Assembly: GCF_000760295.1 (NCBI RefSeq)
Contig: NZ_JNBA01000014.1
Coordinates: forward strand, 1 to 64,000
Origin: Prochlorococcus sp. MIT 0701
GTDB lineage: Bacteria; Cyanobacteriota; Cyanobacteriia; PCC-6307; Cyanobiaceae
Length of the DNA: 64,000 bases
Reading direction: 5' to 3'
The position numbers were made by a program, and so were the translations under genes. Each line of letters starts with the position of its first letter. The first letter of the stretch is position 1. Of the stretch, positions 18,519-26,504 are shown one piece after another. The notes beneath the pieces are model-generated. The model was not told the DNA's origin and did not search any database. It worked only from the letters and a program-made list of their open reading frames with translations.

Positions 18519-18737
18519 ATGTCAGCAACACTCAAACTCGTTGAAAACTACTTGCCAGTAACACTGACTGAAGTTCAGAAAGTAGCCTTGGCTCGTGCAA
18601 GAGATCCTCAAGCAACAAGCGTTGATGAGTCAGTCAACCTCTTGAAGACGGTGTACTTAAGCGCCGAACCAGAGAACTGGGATGACACCACGGAATCTGA
18701 GTGGAATTGCATCGCCACCTGCATCCGTGCTGCCTAG
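18519..18737 (+). CDS. small hypothetical protein
   Basis: Encodes 72 aa: MSATLKLVENYLPVTLTEVQ, followed by KVALARARDPQATSV and a Cys-containing end (WNCIATCIRAA). It looks helical with an amphipathic first half. The start follows a strong T-rich hairpin by 30 bases, so the promoter must lie very close. Its stop overlaps the end of a convergent 35-aa gene. No family was recognised. Confidence 0.5.
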   Translation: MSATLKLVENYLPVTLTEVQKVALARARDPQATSVDESVNLLKTVYLSAEPENWDDTTESEWNCIATCIRAA

Positions 18738-18841
18738 GCAGGCTGATCTGCAAGCCTGTACAGAGCGAGGCAAAACAGCGCGATGAAAACGCCAAGTGTG
18801 ATCGTGTAGAAATCCACCTGATTAAGCTCTGGCTCTGGCAT
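18734..18841 (-). CDS. 35-aa single-span membrane peptide
   Basis: A short frame, MPEPELNQVDFYTITLGVFI followed by ALFCLALYRLADQPA. It has an acidic N-terminus, one transmembrane helix and a basic residue at the cytoplasmic end. The ATG lies inside the end of the upstream ORF (overlap of 20 bases), a typical tight operon arrangement. It resembles tiny photosynthetic accessory subunits in build, but not in any specific motif. Confidence 0.5.
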   Translation of the reverse strand: MPEPELNQVDFYTITLGVFIALFCLALYRLADQPA

Positions 18842-19052
18842 AGATGGGTTGAAGTGTCCCGCCGCTTTGATCATCATCATCTTCGTTATCGAAGAACGAG
18901 AGGCCTAATAAAAGTGCGCTTACTGGCAGTAAAGGGAATAGCGCAGCCAGTTGACCACTACTTAGTACTGGCTGTACTGCATCCCAAGCGGACCAAACAA
19001 TCCAGAGTGATGTGAAGAGGATGAAGGAGAGGGTGAGCTTTGATTGAGGCAT
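18822..19052 (-). CDS. small two-span membrane protein
   Basis: Encodes 76 aa from the ATG at 19052 (MPQSKLTLSFILFTSLWIVW). A second hydrophobic segment (AALFPLLPVSALLLGLSFF) is followed by an acidic run (DNEDDDDQ). It is upstream of and overlaps the 35-aa peptide gene. No named family is recognised; the acidic run may bind cations. Confidence 0.5.
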   Translation of the reverse strand: MPQSKLTLSFILFTSLWIVWSAWDAVQPVLSSGQLAALFPLLPVSALLLGLSFFDNEDDDDQSGGTLQPIYARARA

Positions 19053-19693
19053 TGAATGTGCCTGCCAACAGATTTTCCATGACAATGGCAAAAAATCAGC
19101 GCCAATGTGGGTCCTTAGAACCCTGCGTTGGTACGGATAGCCGAGGCTTTATCGCTACTTATCGAAGCCCAAAGCAGCGATTATCTAAGTGGCTTCAAGT
19201 GGTCTTGCTGCCATCAGTAGCGCACCGGAGTTCAAACCACTAGCTTGATCAGCCAGGCCATCCTCACTTGCTTCTTTCACCAAGCAGAAAGTCTCGTTCC
19301 CCAACTGGATGTTCATTTCTTTTCCGTGCTGTTAGTGATCTAATGGCTCATCGAAATAGGCTTCATTGATGGCTCCCTCCTCCACTATCTCGATCAATTC
19401 AGGCTTCTTCTGTAATCCTTGAGGGCGGCAGCTTTGCGTTGGGTCAAAGTCATGTCTTTAGCTGCCTCTCACTAGCAGTCTTCTCAGAAGCAGCTCTCTG
19501 TTCGCTGCTGTTTTGAGTTCGATCACAGTGACTTTTCTGCCTATGGCGGGCGACTTGCTTTTGTTGGAGACATCTTCATAGCCAACGTCAACAAACTCAA
19601 TGACCAGAGATGTTGAGAGCTAAATCTCGTTTTATCCAGGTTGTTGTGGTAATCGCATGAGGAGCTTCTGCAGAACCCCATCGAATGAATTCG
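19053..19693. other. gap, decayed
   Basis: No frame longer than about 67 codons is convincing. There are scattered coding-looking bits, but no continuous family match. A GTAGCGCA-type string near 19217 resembles one near 31592; see rejected items. Confidence 0.35.
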
Positions 19694-19775
19694 TGAAAAC
19701 CGTATCGGAGCCGTCTAGGAGGCAACTTCGAACACTAACCGGCCCTGGTTCTTACTACCTTTTTTGTTCGGTCGT
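19694..19775 (+). promoter_or_regulatory. conserved leader of the MYSLF family, copy 2
   Basis: Shares GTGAAAACCGTATCGGAGCC, then ACCGGCCCTGGTTCTTACTA and TTTTTTGTTCGGTCG with the leaders at 29983 and 39419. ACCG and CGGT ends can pair around the T-rich middle. It precedes the ATG of the gene by about 45 bases. Confidence 0.65.
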
Positions 19776-19819
19776 ATTCATTGGAGGTCGCAGACTGTAG
19801 AGGTCTCGCACAGGACGCC

Positions 19820-20074
19820 ATGTATTCACTCTTTGATGATTTCTTTACCGCTCCCTTTGGCTATGCAGTGCCACGAGATCGCGTTGTTGTGATCCCGCAA
19901 TCTGAGTACGAGAAGCTGCAAGAGCGTCAGAACGCTGAGCGCGTTGTTCGCCTGGAGGCTCGCAAAGCAGACTATCTCGGAGTTGTTGAACAGCTCGAGA
20001 AGCAGATTGCTGAATTGCAGCCTTCTCTGCCAGCAGCAGAGAAGGAAAAAGAGTTGGCGGCAGCTCAAACCTGA
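19820..20074 (+). CDS. MYSLF-family small protein, copy 2
   Basis: Encodes 84 aa starting MYSLFDDFFTAPFGYAVPRD. The core is RVVVIPQSEYEKLQERQNAE, followed by a Leu-spaced helix (LGVVEQLEKQIAELQPSL) and an Ala/Glu tail. It matches copies 4 and 5 closely, apart from VPRDR/IPRDR variation and the YEKLQ stretch. The ATG at 19820 is chosen because it aligns with all family starts. An in-frame upstream extension, conserved as CRGL, suggests that either a longer form or a coding leader is possible. It is followed by a strong terminator. Confidence 0.78.
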   Translation: MYSLFDDFFTAPFGYAVPRDRVVVIPQSEYEKLQERQNAERVVRLEARKADYLGVVEQLEKQIAELQPSLPAAEKEKELAAAQT

Positions 20075-20117
20075 CCGCTAGCACCTGGTGATGGGAACAC
20101 CTGGTGATGTGGGATAC

Positions 20118-20152
20118 AAAGGGCCCCCTGCTGCAAGCGAGGGGCTTTTTTC
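20118..20152 (+). terminator. terminator after MYSLF copy 2
   Basis: AAGGGCCCCCT, a short loop, AGGGGCTTTTTTC. The stem is GC-rich and ends in a T tract. The stretch before it has a doubled CACCTGGTGATG, also seen in weaker form near other family members. Confidence 0.7.
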
Positions 20153-20329
20153 TGCCCGATTGAAACTCGCGATTGAATGCATCAGCAGCGTTCTCTTTTT
20201 TTGAGGCTGTTGTCTTGCTTGCAGGAAGCCATGCTGAACTGGGTGCGAGCCCGCTACAGGTAGTGCTAGAAAGTCAATATAAATGTATTTAAACCTAAAT
20301 ATAGTGTGAAGACCATCATCTTCGTCCTT

Positions 20330-20425
20330 GACAACCACTAGTCTCTTCTCGTGGCCGGGTGATGGGGATCAGTCGGTTTTTGCATAAATCCGCCCCCTCG
20401 TTAGCTGGGGGCTCTTTTATTGCCT
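20330..20425 (+). ncRNA. candidate small RNA, copy A
   Basis: About 95 bases that align with 41664-41765. The identical core is GGCCGGGTGATGGGGATCAG (about 20353-20372), followed by CGGTTTTTGC and a terminator GCCCCCTCGTTAGCTGGGGG then CTCTTTTATT. No coding frame is shared between the copies. Two independent copies with a conserved core and intrinsic terminator are what an sRNA family would show. The function is unknown. Confidence 0.5.
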
Positions 20426-20492
20426 CTATAAAAACCCGCGCAGGCGCGATGTGCAAGAGGGGCTGGCCGCAACACTGCCAACAGTTCTGACT

Positions 20493-20933
20493 TCACTCAG
20501 CTTTGACAGGCTGTTTGAGCGGCACTCCTTCTACTCCTGCCCAGGCAACAAACACAACGGCATCTTCATTGCCAATGTTTTCACAGGCGTGTTGGGTGTC
20601 TCCGGTAGAGGCAACAAAGGCTTCACCTCGTCTGAACTCCCTTTCCTTCCCGGACTCTGTGAGTGTGCACTTGATCCAACCTTTCTCGATATACACGACA
20701 CCAGGTTGAGGGTGTGTATGGACTGGGGTTTTGGCGCCAGGCGGAAAAACAGCTCTTATGAATGTCATCTCAGCTTTGCCTTGCGGATAGCTGAACCCCT
20801 CCCCATCCCATGACTCTGTTGAAGAGACCAGGACATCAGATGTGATGGGTGCAGTGGCCTGATCCTTCGTTTTGCTGCAACTGACGGCCAATAAACCAGT
20901 GAGGCAGATTGCCGAGAAGAGGAGTGCTCGCAT
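20493..20933 (-). CDS. cupin-domain lipoprotein
   Basis: Encodes 146 aa from the ATG at 20933. The signal peptide (MRALLFSAICLTGLLAVSC) ends in a lipobox-like AVSC, so the mature protein would be membrane-anchored outside the cytoplasm. The cupin core shows HTHPQPGVVYIEKG (two metal-binding His and a Glu region) and later GEAFVASTGDTQHACENIG, the second cupin motif with its His. A longer start at 21092 would run through a terminator. The ligand is unknown. Confidence 0.75.
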   Translation of the reverse strand: MRALLFSAICLTGLLAVSCSKTKDQATAPITSDVLVSSTESWDGEGFSYPQGKAEMTFIRAVFPPGAKTPVHTHPQPGVVYIEKGWIKCTLTESGKEREFRRGEAFVASTGDTQHACENIGNEDAVVFVAWAGVEGVPLKQPVKAE

Positions 20934-20937
20934 AGGA

Positions 20938-20976
20938 AATAAAAAAGCGGCTTCCATGAGGAAAGACCGCTGATGT
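20938..20976 (-). terminator. terminator/attenuator between DUF4278-like gene and cupin lipoprotein
   Basis: On the minus strand, AGCGG then a 16-base loop, CCGCT and TTTTTTATT. It follows the DUF4278-like gene (stop at 21010) by about 30 bases. The cupin start codon lies about 5 bases past its T tract, which leaves no room for a normal ribosome binding site unless transcription reads through. Confidence 0.65.
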
Positions 20977-21009
20977 GATGTGAAGTGATTTTTAGAAGAC
21001 TTAAGTGAT

Positions 21010-21183
21010 TTATATGGTGTAGTCAACCCTTTGATCGGTGCGGTTGTGGGCACCGAGCTTCGCGGGGGATTGATGAGCCGAGGTGTAGTCAATTCCTCGA
21101 TAGCTTTTCGCCATCAGAAACTGGGAATGAGACAGGGCAGATTGCTTTTGAGCTTTGCGCTGAATCATGGAGAGGATGTTCAT
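21010..21183 (-). CDS. DUF4278-like small protein
   Basis: Encodes 57 aa starting MNILSMIQRKAQKQSALSHS. The C-terminal half has the YRG-x-x-Y motif (KSYRGIDYTSAHQSPAKLG) used to recognise DUF4278. Known members include PirA, which binds PII signal protein in Synechocystis. The match here is to the motif only. It is preceded by two strong hairpins and followed by a terminator, so regulation by RNA structure is plausible. The ATG at 21183 is the only start that fits. Confidence 0.6.
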   Translation of the reverse strand: MNILSMIQRKAQKQSALSHSQFLMAKSYRGIDYTSAHQSPAKLGAHNRTDQRVDYTI

Positions 21184-21200
21184 AGAACGCTCCTGCAGTG

Positions 21201-21252
21201 CTTAAGCCCCCGTTGCCTGGCTTAAGTCTGACTGCGCCCCGCAACGGGGCCA
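21201..21252 (-). promoter_or_regulatory. structured leader of the DUF4278-like gene
   Basis: Two hairpins lie upstream of the start at 21183. One is an 8-base perfect stem, CTTAAGCC / GGCTTAAG (21201-21208 and 21219-21226). The other is GCCCCG / CGGGGC (about 21235-21251). The GGAAGUAGG core of the cyanobacterial glutamine riboswitch is not visible. The AT-containing palindrome CTTAAG could also be a protein site. Confidence 0.45.
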
Positions 21253-21637
21253 ACGGTTGCAAAGACTATACAGACGTTTGCTTGGCATCTCAGGCTAGAG
21301 GGATCTGGTTTTCCGACCGTCCACAATGGGCAGCAAGACTTTTTTGATGTCGTTTGCATCTTATTGTTTTCTCTTTTTTCAATTGAGAAGTAATGGACCT
21401 TTGAGCTGATCGGGCTTTTTACTGGTTCAAATTAATTGGCAGTGCTTTAGAGGCCACTACCCGCAAATAACAGAAGAACATGCTTTCTTGCGCTTTTTCG
21501 GGAGAGTCTTTCTGATCACTTGGGGACTAAGAGCGATCATTTTGGCTCGACTGGTACGCAATAGTTAATCTGTTAATTCTACGCTTATTGGCAGACAAAA
21601 ACATCAGCTTAGCTAAATAAGCTTTAGAGATTTAATC
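21252..21637. other. gap
   Basis: No ORF or RNA is recognised. The left end presumably carries the promoter for the DUF4278-like transcript. Confidence 0.35.
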
Positions 21638-22795
21638 TTATCTTTCGCAGATCTCCGGGGCTTGAAACTTATCGGCAAGACCAGGGGCAAGATCAAAGTA
21701 ATTTTGGCCCAATGCAACTTGACGAAATGCCTTGTTACTGATATCAGCAAAAATGCTTCCAGTAACATTTGCTTCCTCTTGGTAGACATCGATTGTTTTA
21801 TTACTTGAAGCTACGAAATCTGTGCCGGCGAGGAATCGTGTAGGGTAATTGCTGATAAACTTTGCATACATTGATCTTTTGTTTGGTGTATTGAAGTAAT
21901 TATCAGCAATCACTCTCCATGAGAGATCTAGATATAGATTTGGATGTTTATTGAGGTAACGTGACATTAGTTTTATATGCTCAGAAGCTGAGTAAGTTGT
22001 CAATTCCTTTGACAGCCCCATGTGCATCCAGATGATTTTATTGTTTGGATACAACTCAAGGACTTTGTCCATTAGATAAATAAATTTTTCGGGATCTGCG
22101 TTGTTGCCCAAGTCAGAGTGAAGGGCTAATGGGATTCTTCGATCTCTAAGAATCTCCATAAACGGCTTCCATTCAGCAATTGAGTTTGTTGTAGCTGGCT
22201 CGTGGGCATTCCCGAGTAATGCTTGCTTCATCACATTAACCTCTCCCATCCACGTGAACAGGCCCGGAAACTCCTGATCAAGCAGCATAATATTGTCAAC
22301 AATGTTTGATGGGTTTGCAAGGTCTGGGAATGTCATTGACAGCCCTATATGAACCTCTCTCTGTGGGAATTCATGGAGGTTTGCAGCATTTTCAAAATCA
22401 TTCTTTATTGTTGGCGAGGCTTTTGTTCCTAGACAGTTGAGATAGTAGGAGCAGCTACTAGTATGCGGCAGTGTCTGCCCAATTCCATAAAGAAGAGCAA
22501 ATGGTACTTTGGCTTCCTTTAGGTAGGTCATAAGTTCTGTGTAACGAAGGCTTCTTCCTCCAAATGGCTGCGAATGAAGGTGTAGATCTGTTACTGAATT
22601 GCTTGAATTGTATTTGCGATCATAGCAAGATTTGTTTTTGTTTGATTTCTGGAAATTAGTTAATGAACGCTGCTTGTTTAATTCTTCTGATCTTTCAAAT
22701 GCCATATTCCTCTTATGAATAACTAATCCTGTTAGCCCAAGAGCTATTATGATTGTAGGCAAAAGAAGATGTTTTTGTGATAGAATCTTTTTCAT
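21638..22795 (-). CDS. membrane-anchored amidohydrolase-2-like metal hydrolase
   Basis: Encodes 385 aa. The N-terminal helix (about residues 9-26, HLLLPTIIIALGLTGLVI) is an anchor, so the enzyme would face the periplasm. The TIM-barrel metal ligands are seen as TDLHLHSQPFGG (His72 and His74), ALHSDLG, WMHMG and the closing AGTDFVA. This is the amidohydrolase-2 type, which includes decarboxylases and lactonases. The substrate is unknown. The codons are AT-rich relative to the downstream GH57 gene. Confidence 0.75.
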   Translation of the reverse strand: MKKILSQKHLLLPTIIIALGLTGLVIHKRNMAFERSEELNKQRSLTNFQKSNKNKSCYDRKYNSSNSVTDLHLHSQPFGGRSLRYTELMTYLKEAKVPFALLYGIGQTLPHTSSCSYYLNCLGTKASPTIKNDFENAANLHEFPQREVHIGLSMTFPDLANPSNIVDNIMLLDQEFPGLFTWMGEVNVMKQALLGNAHEPATTNSIAEWKPFMEILRDRRIPLALHSDLGNNADPEKFIYLMDKVLELYPNNKIIWMHMGLSKELTTYSASEHIKLMSRYLNKHPNLYLDLSWRVIADNYFNTPNKRSMYAKFISNYPTRFLAGTDFVASSNKTIDVYQEEANVTGSIFADISNKAFRQVALGQNYFDLAPGLADKFQAPEICER

Positions 22796-23122
22796 GGCTG
22801 TATTTTAAAAGAAAGCTATTTATTTATTTATTTTATAGTAGGCCTGGCAGATTTTTGCGGCATCGCAGGTATCTGTTTAATATTTTCAGAGCCAATGATT
22901 TTGGCCTGGTCAGACCAGCCCAATGATCGTTAGATATGTATTGGTTTCATCCAAATCAAGTCTGCTGGACGCAGCACCTCATGTTTCTTTGAACACCACG
23001 AGGATCGACTTATCAATAACACCTCTAGGAATGCGCATTTGTGATGCGCAAGGGCGTGATGCTCAAGTGATGATATCGATCATTCATCGTTGCGATTGCT
23101 TTGCTATTGATTGAAATGGTGT
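22796..23122. other. gap
   Basis: No convincing ORF. The right end abuts a repeat that also occurs at 25513. Confidence 0.35.
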
Positions 23123-23148
23123 GGCTTTTGCTTTGGCCTGCTGGTCAG
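23123..23148 (+). repeat. direct repeat flanking GH57/integrase, left copy
   Basis: 26 bases starting GGCTTTTGCTTTGGCC. The same stretch with two substitutions occurs at 25513-25538, just outside the integrase end. The position resembles att-type direct repeats but is not proven. Confidence 0.5.
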
Positions 23149-23156
23149 ACGAACAA

Positions 23157-24629
23157 CTATCTCAGGGCTTGGTTTGCTGAGTTGATCATGGCTTCCCCGC
23201 GCCGGTGGATCTCATTGGCGTAGTTGGTCCAGGTGCCTTGGCCCCAATAGCGGAAGCAGCTGGTTTCTAGCAGAAGCAAGTAGAGCAGAGCTTCTTGATA
23301 GTGCAGGGTTTGTGTGATTGCTGGATCCTTTGCCACCAAGGGATCAAACAGCTGGTGGAACTTGGCGCTGAGGCTGTTGATCGGTTCTAGAACATTTTCA
23401 TAGCCCTTGATCCAGCTGAGGTTGTTGGTCCAGGACGCGCCGTCCATTGAGAAGGAGGGATCTGTTTCTTTGAGGCCGCTGATGGTCGCTTCGATTGATT
23501 CCGGGTTGATGGGGCTGTCAGTGTTATGCCACAGCTTGTGTTGTTGAATGGCCTGAATCTTCGGGTGACCAGAGGCTTCGACACCGGCGGCCTCCAGTAA
23601 CTCCAAATATTCTGTGCCGTTGAGCGCCACTGTGCTTACAGCATCAACCTGTGAGGCAATGGTTTGATGGGCTTGGATAAAGGCGGCTGGAAACTCATTC
23701 ATCATTACGCCTCCATTTTCTCCGTCGGCAATTTGAGAGACCAATGATGGAATCGATTTGCCTGCCAGTGATTGTCTTTCTAGGCCTAATGCTTCGTGAT
23801 AGGGCTGCATCTGTCCTACCAATTTGGTGTCTGAGCCCTGGGTTTTGATCAAGGCCACAATGCTGACTGTTTCCCCTCTGGAGTTGCGAGCTACAAGTTG
23901 ATTTGGACCGTATTTTTGTGCGTGGCGAAGGCATGAGCCATCGAGGTTCTCAACGCTGTTTTCTTGAACAAGTAGCCAACGGTATCCGCAATCTCTTAGG
24001 GCTTTCACCAATTCATAGAGGGTGTCTGGATGGTTGGGAAGGTGCATTTCCGGTGGCGAGAAACCCCTCACCCGTTGCAATGCTTGCTGCCCAAACATGG
24101 CAGCGAATTGGTGTTGCCAGGCCAGGATTTGTAGCTTTAGATCTGGGATAGGAGTGGAAGGTGCAACGGCATGGCTCCAAAAGGTGCCGAGCCATTCCAC
24201 ATGGGGTTGAAGAGTGGGATCGCATGCGAGACGTTTGAGCGCCTCGAGAATGTCGAGGCGGCCCATTTGCTCAACACCCCAGAGCAAGTTGCCTGAGTAA
24301 TCCAGCATGATTCGAGGGTTGCATCCTTCTTGAATCAGTTGGGGAATGATGTCTGCGAGGCGCTTGTAGCAATGGGCAAAGGGTTCGGCATTGTGGTTAT
24401 CGCCTTCTTCGCTGTGCTCCAGCATGTATTGCAGATGCGAGATCAGTTCTCCATTTGACCCTGCTGGAATTGTTGGCTGATGCATGTGGAGAGCACAGGC
24501 AAAGGCTGACTGAAACTGATCCAGGTTGAGATTGCTGTTTGGCAACACAACAGGATTAGCTTGCTGAACCAGGGCAAGAATTTCGGCTTCATAGCCAGCG
24601 ATTGGAGGCAAGTTTTGGTTGAGCATCAA
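23157..24629 (-). CDS. glycoside hydrolase family 57 protein
   Basis: Encodes 490 aa. GH57 motifs in order: HMHQP (48-52), WLGTFWSHAV, GFSPPEMHLP (nucleophile Glu194) and ADGENGGVMMNEF (Asp302/Glu304). GH57 enzymes act on alpha-glucans such as glycogen by branching or disproportionation. The typical cyanobacterial context is glycogen metabolism in the cytoplasm. The start is odd: the frame is open further upstream to a TAG at 24750-24752 with no ATG or GTG, so the TTG at 24629 is the best visible start. This same TAG is the stop of the neighbouring integrase fragment. Confidence 0.85.
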   Translation of the reverse strand: MMLNQNLPPIAGYEAEILALVQQANPVVLPNSNLNLDQFQSAFACALHMHQPTIPAGSNGELISHLQYMLEHSEEGDNHNAEPFAHCYKRLADIIPQLIQEGCNPRIMLDYSGNLLWGVEQMGRLDILEALKRLACDPTLQPHVEWLGTFWSHAVAPSTPIPDLKLQILAWQHQFAAMFGQQALQRVRGFSPPEMHLPNHPDTLYELVKALRDCGYRWLLVQENSVENLDGSCLRHAQKYGPNQLVARNSRGETVSIVALIKTQGSDTKLVGQMQPYHEALGLERQSLAGKSIPSLVSQIADGENGGVMMNEFPAAFIQAHQTIASQVDAVSTVALNGTEYLELLEAAGVEASGHPKIQAIQQHKLWHNTDSPINPESIEATISGLKETDPSFSMDGASWTNNLSWIKGYENVLEPINSLSAKFHQLFDPLVAKDPAITQTLHYQEALLYLLLLETSCFRYWGQGTWTNYANEIHRRGEAMINSANQALR

Positions 24630-24749
24630 CTTTTGGTTGCGGTAGTACTGGCTGTGTAGAGCCTCAAGCAGCAGCTGCCCAAGACGAGGTCTTGAAGGTG
24701 GACTGGCGGGTTGCCAGTCAGGTGGAACGTCGCGCAGTGGATTGGTCCC

Positions 24750-25433
24750 CTACACCTTGTTGACGTTGTTCTGAGTGAGATCGGCACTTTTTTCGCCGAT
24801 GAACGTCTTGAGATCTTCCGGTGGTAGCCAACGTCTGTTGGCTCCATGTTTAAACGCGAAGCGAAGGAATTCTGCTGCGTACTGAATTCGCAGTCTTCTG
24901 CTTGTTGAGCCGGGCTCTCCTCCATGACGTTCAACAAGTGCTTTCAAGAGCGTGTATCCGGAGGTGGGTTCAGGTTGGCTTGTGAGAATGAGCACTGTGC
25001 GGGCAATTGGTGTGCGGTAGTTACGGTTCCAAACCCTGGCTCCGTTTTTGCTGTTACTTGTTTTATGTGATTTGAATTTTCTCAGTAGTCGTTCCCATTC
25101 GAATGCGCTATCAGATCCGGACTCGTTTCTTTGTTTCACCAACTCATAGGCGTCAGTCAATCCTTTGCCCTGCTCTTTCATCAAATCAGAGATCTCGGTT
25201 GAAATTCTCAAGATCCAATCAGCGCTTGTTGCGATCCATGGAACGAAATCGGGATCGCTCTTGGCTTTTGGACCGAGGATGATGCTTGCGCGGCTGCCAT
25301 CGTCGAAGCGCACAGTCAGCTGAACCCTCTGGAGAAGCCCGTCACCGACGCCGCGAACCATCCAGCCAGCGCCACATTCTCGTCGGATCCCGTTGCGTAG
25401 GGCTGTGATCCATTTCGTTGACTTATCGGCCAT
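24750..25433 (-). pseudogene. truncated tyrosine recombinase (integrase), catalytic part missing
   Basis: From the ATG at 25433, about 227 aa begin MADKSTKWITALRNGIRREC. This matches the N-terminal SAM-like and arm domains of a marine-cyanobacterial integrase group I recall. Linker residues such as RWLPPEDLKTFIGEKSADLT are present, but the R-H-x-x-R-Y catalytic core is absent. The frame stops (TAG) and then runs in the same frame into the GH57 gene. This is best read as a deletion fusing the integrase with the GH57 5' end. A long-lost mobile element is implied. Confidence 0.7.
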
Positions 25434-25512
25434 TGAGATGTTGTTGCAACACAAGCTGTTGGATTGTTCTTGTCAATTCAACAGCGTTGCTGCTGCTTCC
25501 TCAAGCTGCTGG

Positions 25513-25538
25513 GGCTTTTGCTTTGGTCTGCTGATCAG
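25513..25538 (+). repeat. direct repeat flanking GH57/integrase, right copy
   Basis: 26 bases starting GGCTTTTGCTTTGGTC, differing at two positions from 23123-23148. It lies just upstream of the integrase start. Confidence 0.5.
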
Positions 25539-25634
25539 GCTCATCACTAGCAAAGACATTCAAAGCTCTGCTGGCGATTGCTGCAGAGCACTTCAGTTGA
25601 AAGTAGAAAGGGACAACACGTACTGATGAAATAG

Positions 25635-25730
25635 ATGAGTGGCAAGGCTCTTTTTCTGGCAATCGCCCTGCTCCTCGCTGGCATCGCTCTATGTGAACCC
25701 CTGATCGTCAGATTCCTCCAACCAGGTTGA
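25635..25730 (+). CDS. 31-aa membrane micropeptide, tandem copy 1
   Basis: MSGKALFLAIALLLAGIALC followed by EPLIVRFLQPG. It is one hydrophobic helix with a short polar N-terminus and an L-Q-P end. It pairs with 26113 (same length and the same LQP ending) and 25769. The stretch TTGAAAGTAGAAAGGGA lies upstream of this copy and a close version upstream of copy 3. The conserved plan strongly suggests translation, although the size is small. Confidence 0.6.
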   Translation: MSGKALFLAIALLLAGIALCEPLIVRFLQPG

Positions 25731-25768
25731 GTTTTGATCAGTCCTTCACTCTTTCAAGTGCTGCATTG

Positions 25769-25903
25769 ATGAACGGCAAACTTCTTGTGCTGGCAATCGT
25801 CCTAACCCTTGTGGGTATAGCTGTTTATGAATTTGTACTGGTTGGTGGGGTTAGCTTGGAAGGAATTGCCAGGTTTGCCAATGGGGATCTTGGCCCGACT
25901 TGA
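25769..25903 (+). CDS. 44-aa membrane micropeptide, tandem copy 2
   Basis: MNGKLLVLAIVLTLVGIAVY, then EFVLVGGVSLEGIARFANGD and LGPT. The first 20 residues match copy 3 closely (MNGK...IAVYE). The longer, extra C-terminal part is unique. It has one transmembrane helix. The function is unknown. Confidence 0.55.
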   Translation: MNGKLLVLAIVLTLVGIAVYEFVLVGGVSLEGIARFANGDLGPT

Positions 25904-26112
25904 GCGAGCATGATTTCTAAACGGTGCAATCCCTTGGCTTGCAGTTCTTTTCCCCATTTTTAATTGGTGGAGACCGAAAGCCTTGCCCAGTTGTTGGCTT
26001 GAGATGGCCAGGCCAACATGCTCACCGCAACAGTGGCAGGTCCTTGCAAGACTGGACTCGCACAGCACTTGAGCAGAAAGTAGAAAGGGAAGTTCCTGTC
26101 TCCACGACATCG

Positions 26113-26208
26113 ATGAACGGCAAAGTACTGGTGAGCGGAATCGTCCTGATCTTGTTGGCGATAGCTGTGTATGAATCCCTTCTCTTTAGAACTCTCCAAC
26201 CTGCTTGA
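26113..26208 (+). CDS. 31-aa membrane micropeptide, tandem copy 3
   Basis: MNGKVLVSGIVLILLAIAVY followed by ESLLFRTLQPA. It has the same start, length and LQP end as copy 1. The upstream AGCAGAAAGTAGAAAGGGA aligns with copy 1, consistent with a duplicated promoter or UTR. The three are about 40 and 210 bases apart. Confidence 0.6.
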   Translation: MNGKVLVSGIVLILLAIAVYESLLFRTLQPA

Positions 26209-26423
26209 GTTGGGATGAGGTTCGACTGAGAAGATTCCTTGCCTATTTGATCGGCTCTCATGGCAAGAGGTGGACATAAGCAGCGACGCGCACAATTTGA
26301 GCGGAAGTAGTTCTAGAACCGCATTGCCGCATACCAGTGGAACAACACCCGTAGTTAAACCAGACACAATTCAAGGTGCTCTGGGTGACGTAGGCAGACA
26401 CCATGTATCTGCCTATGGAGTTT

Positions 26424-26492
26424 TATTCGCGGAAACCGTACCCATTGCCTCCTCGATGGACCTTTAAATGCAGGCCGGTTAGGAACGACTTT
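26424..26492 (+). promoter_or_regulatory. diverged leader of the MYSLF family, copy 3
   Basis: Retains ATTCGCGGAAACCGTACCC and GGCCGGTTAGG but has lost the later GGTTCGGTCG part. It is the most diverged copy, as is its gene. Confidence 0.45.
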
Positions 26493-26504
26493 CCCCTCCC
26501 TCCA

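Noticed and set aside
20451-20813. 120-codon ORF on the plus strand
   Set aside because: It is the antisense shadow of the cupin lipoprotein gene.
21190-21260. Glutamine riboswitch before the DUF4278-like gene
   Set aside because: Expected GGAAGUAGG core and the junction layout are not visible, though stems exist.
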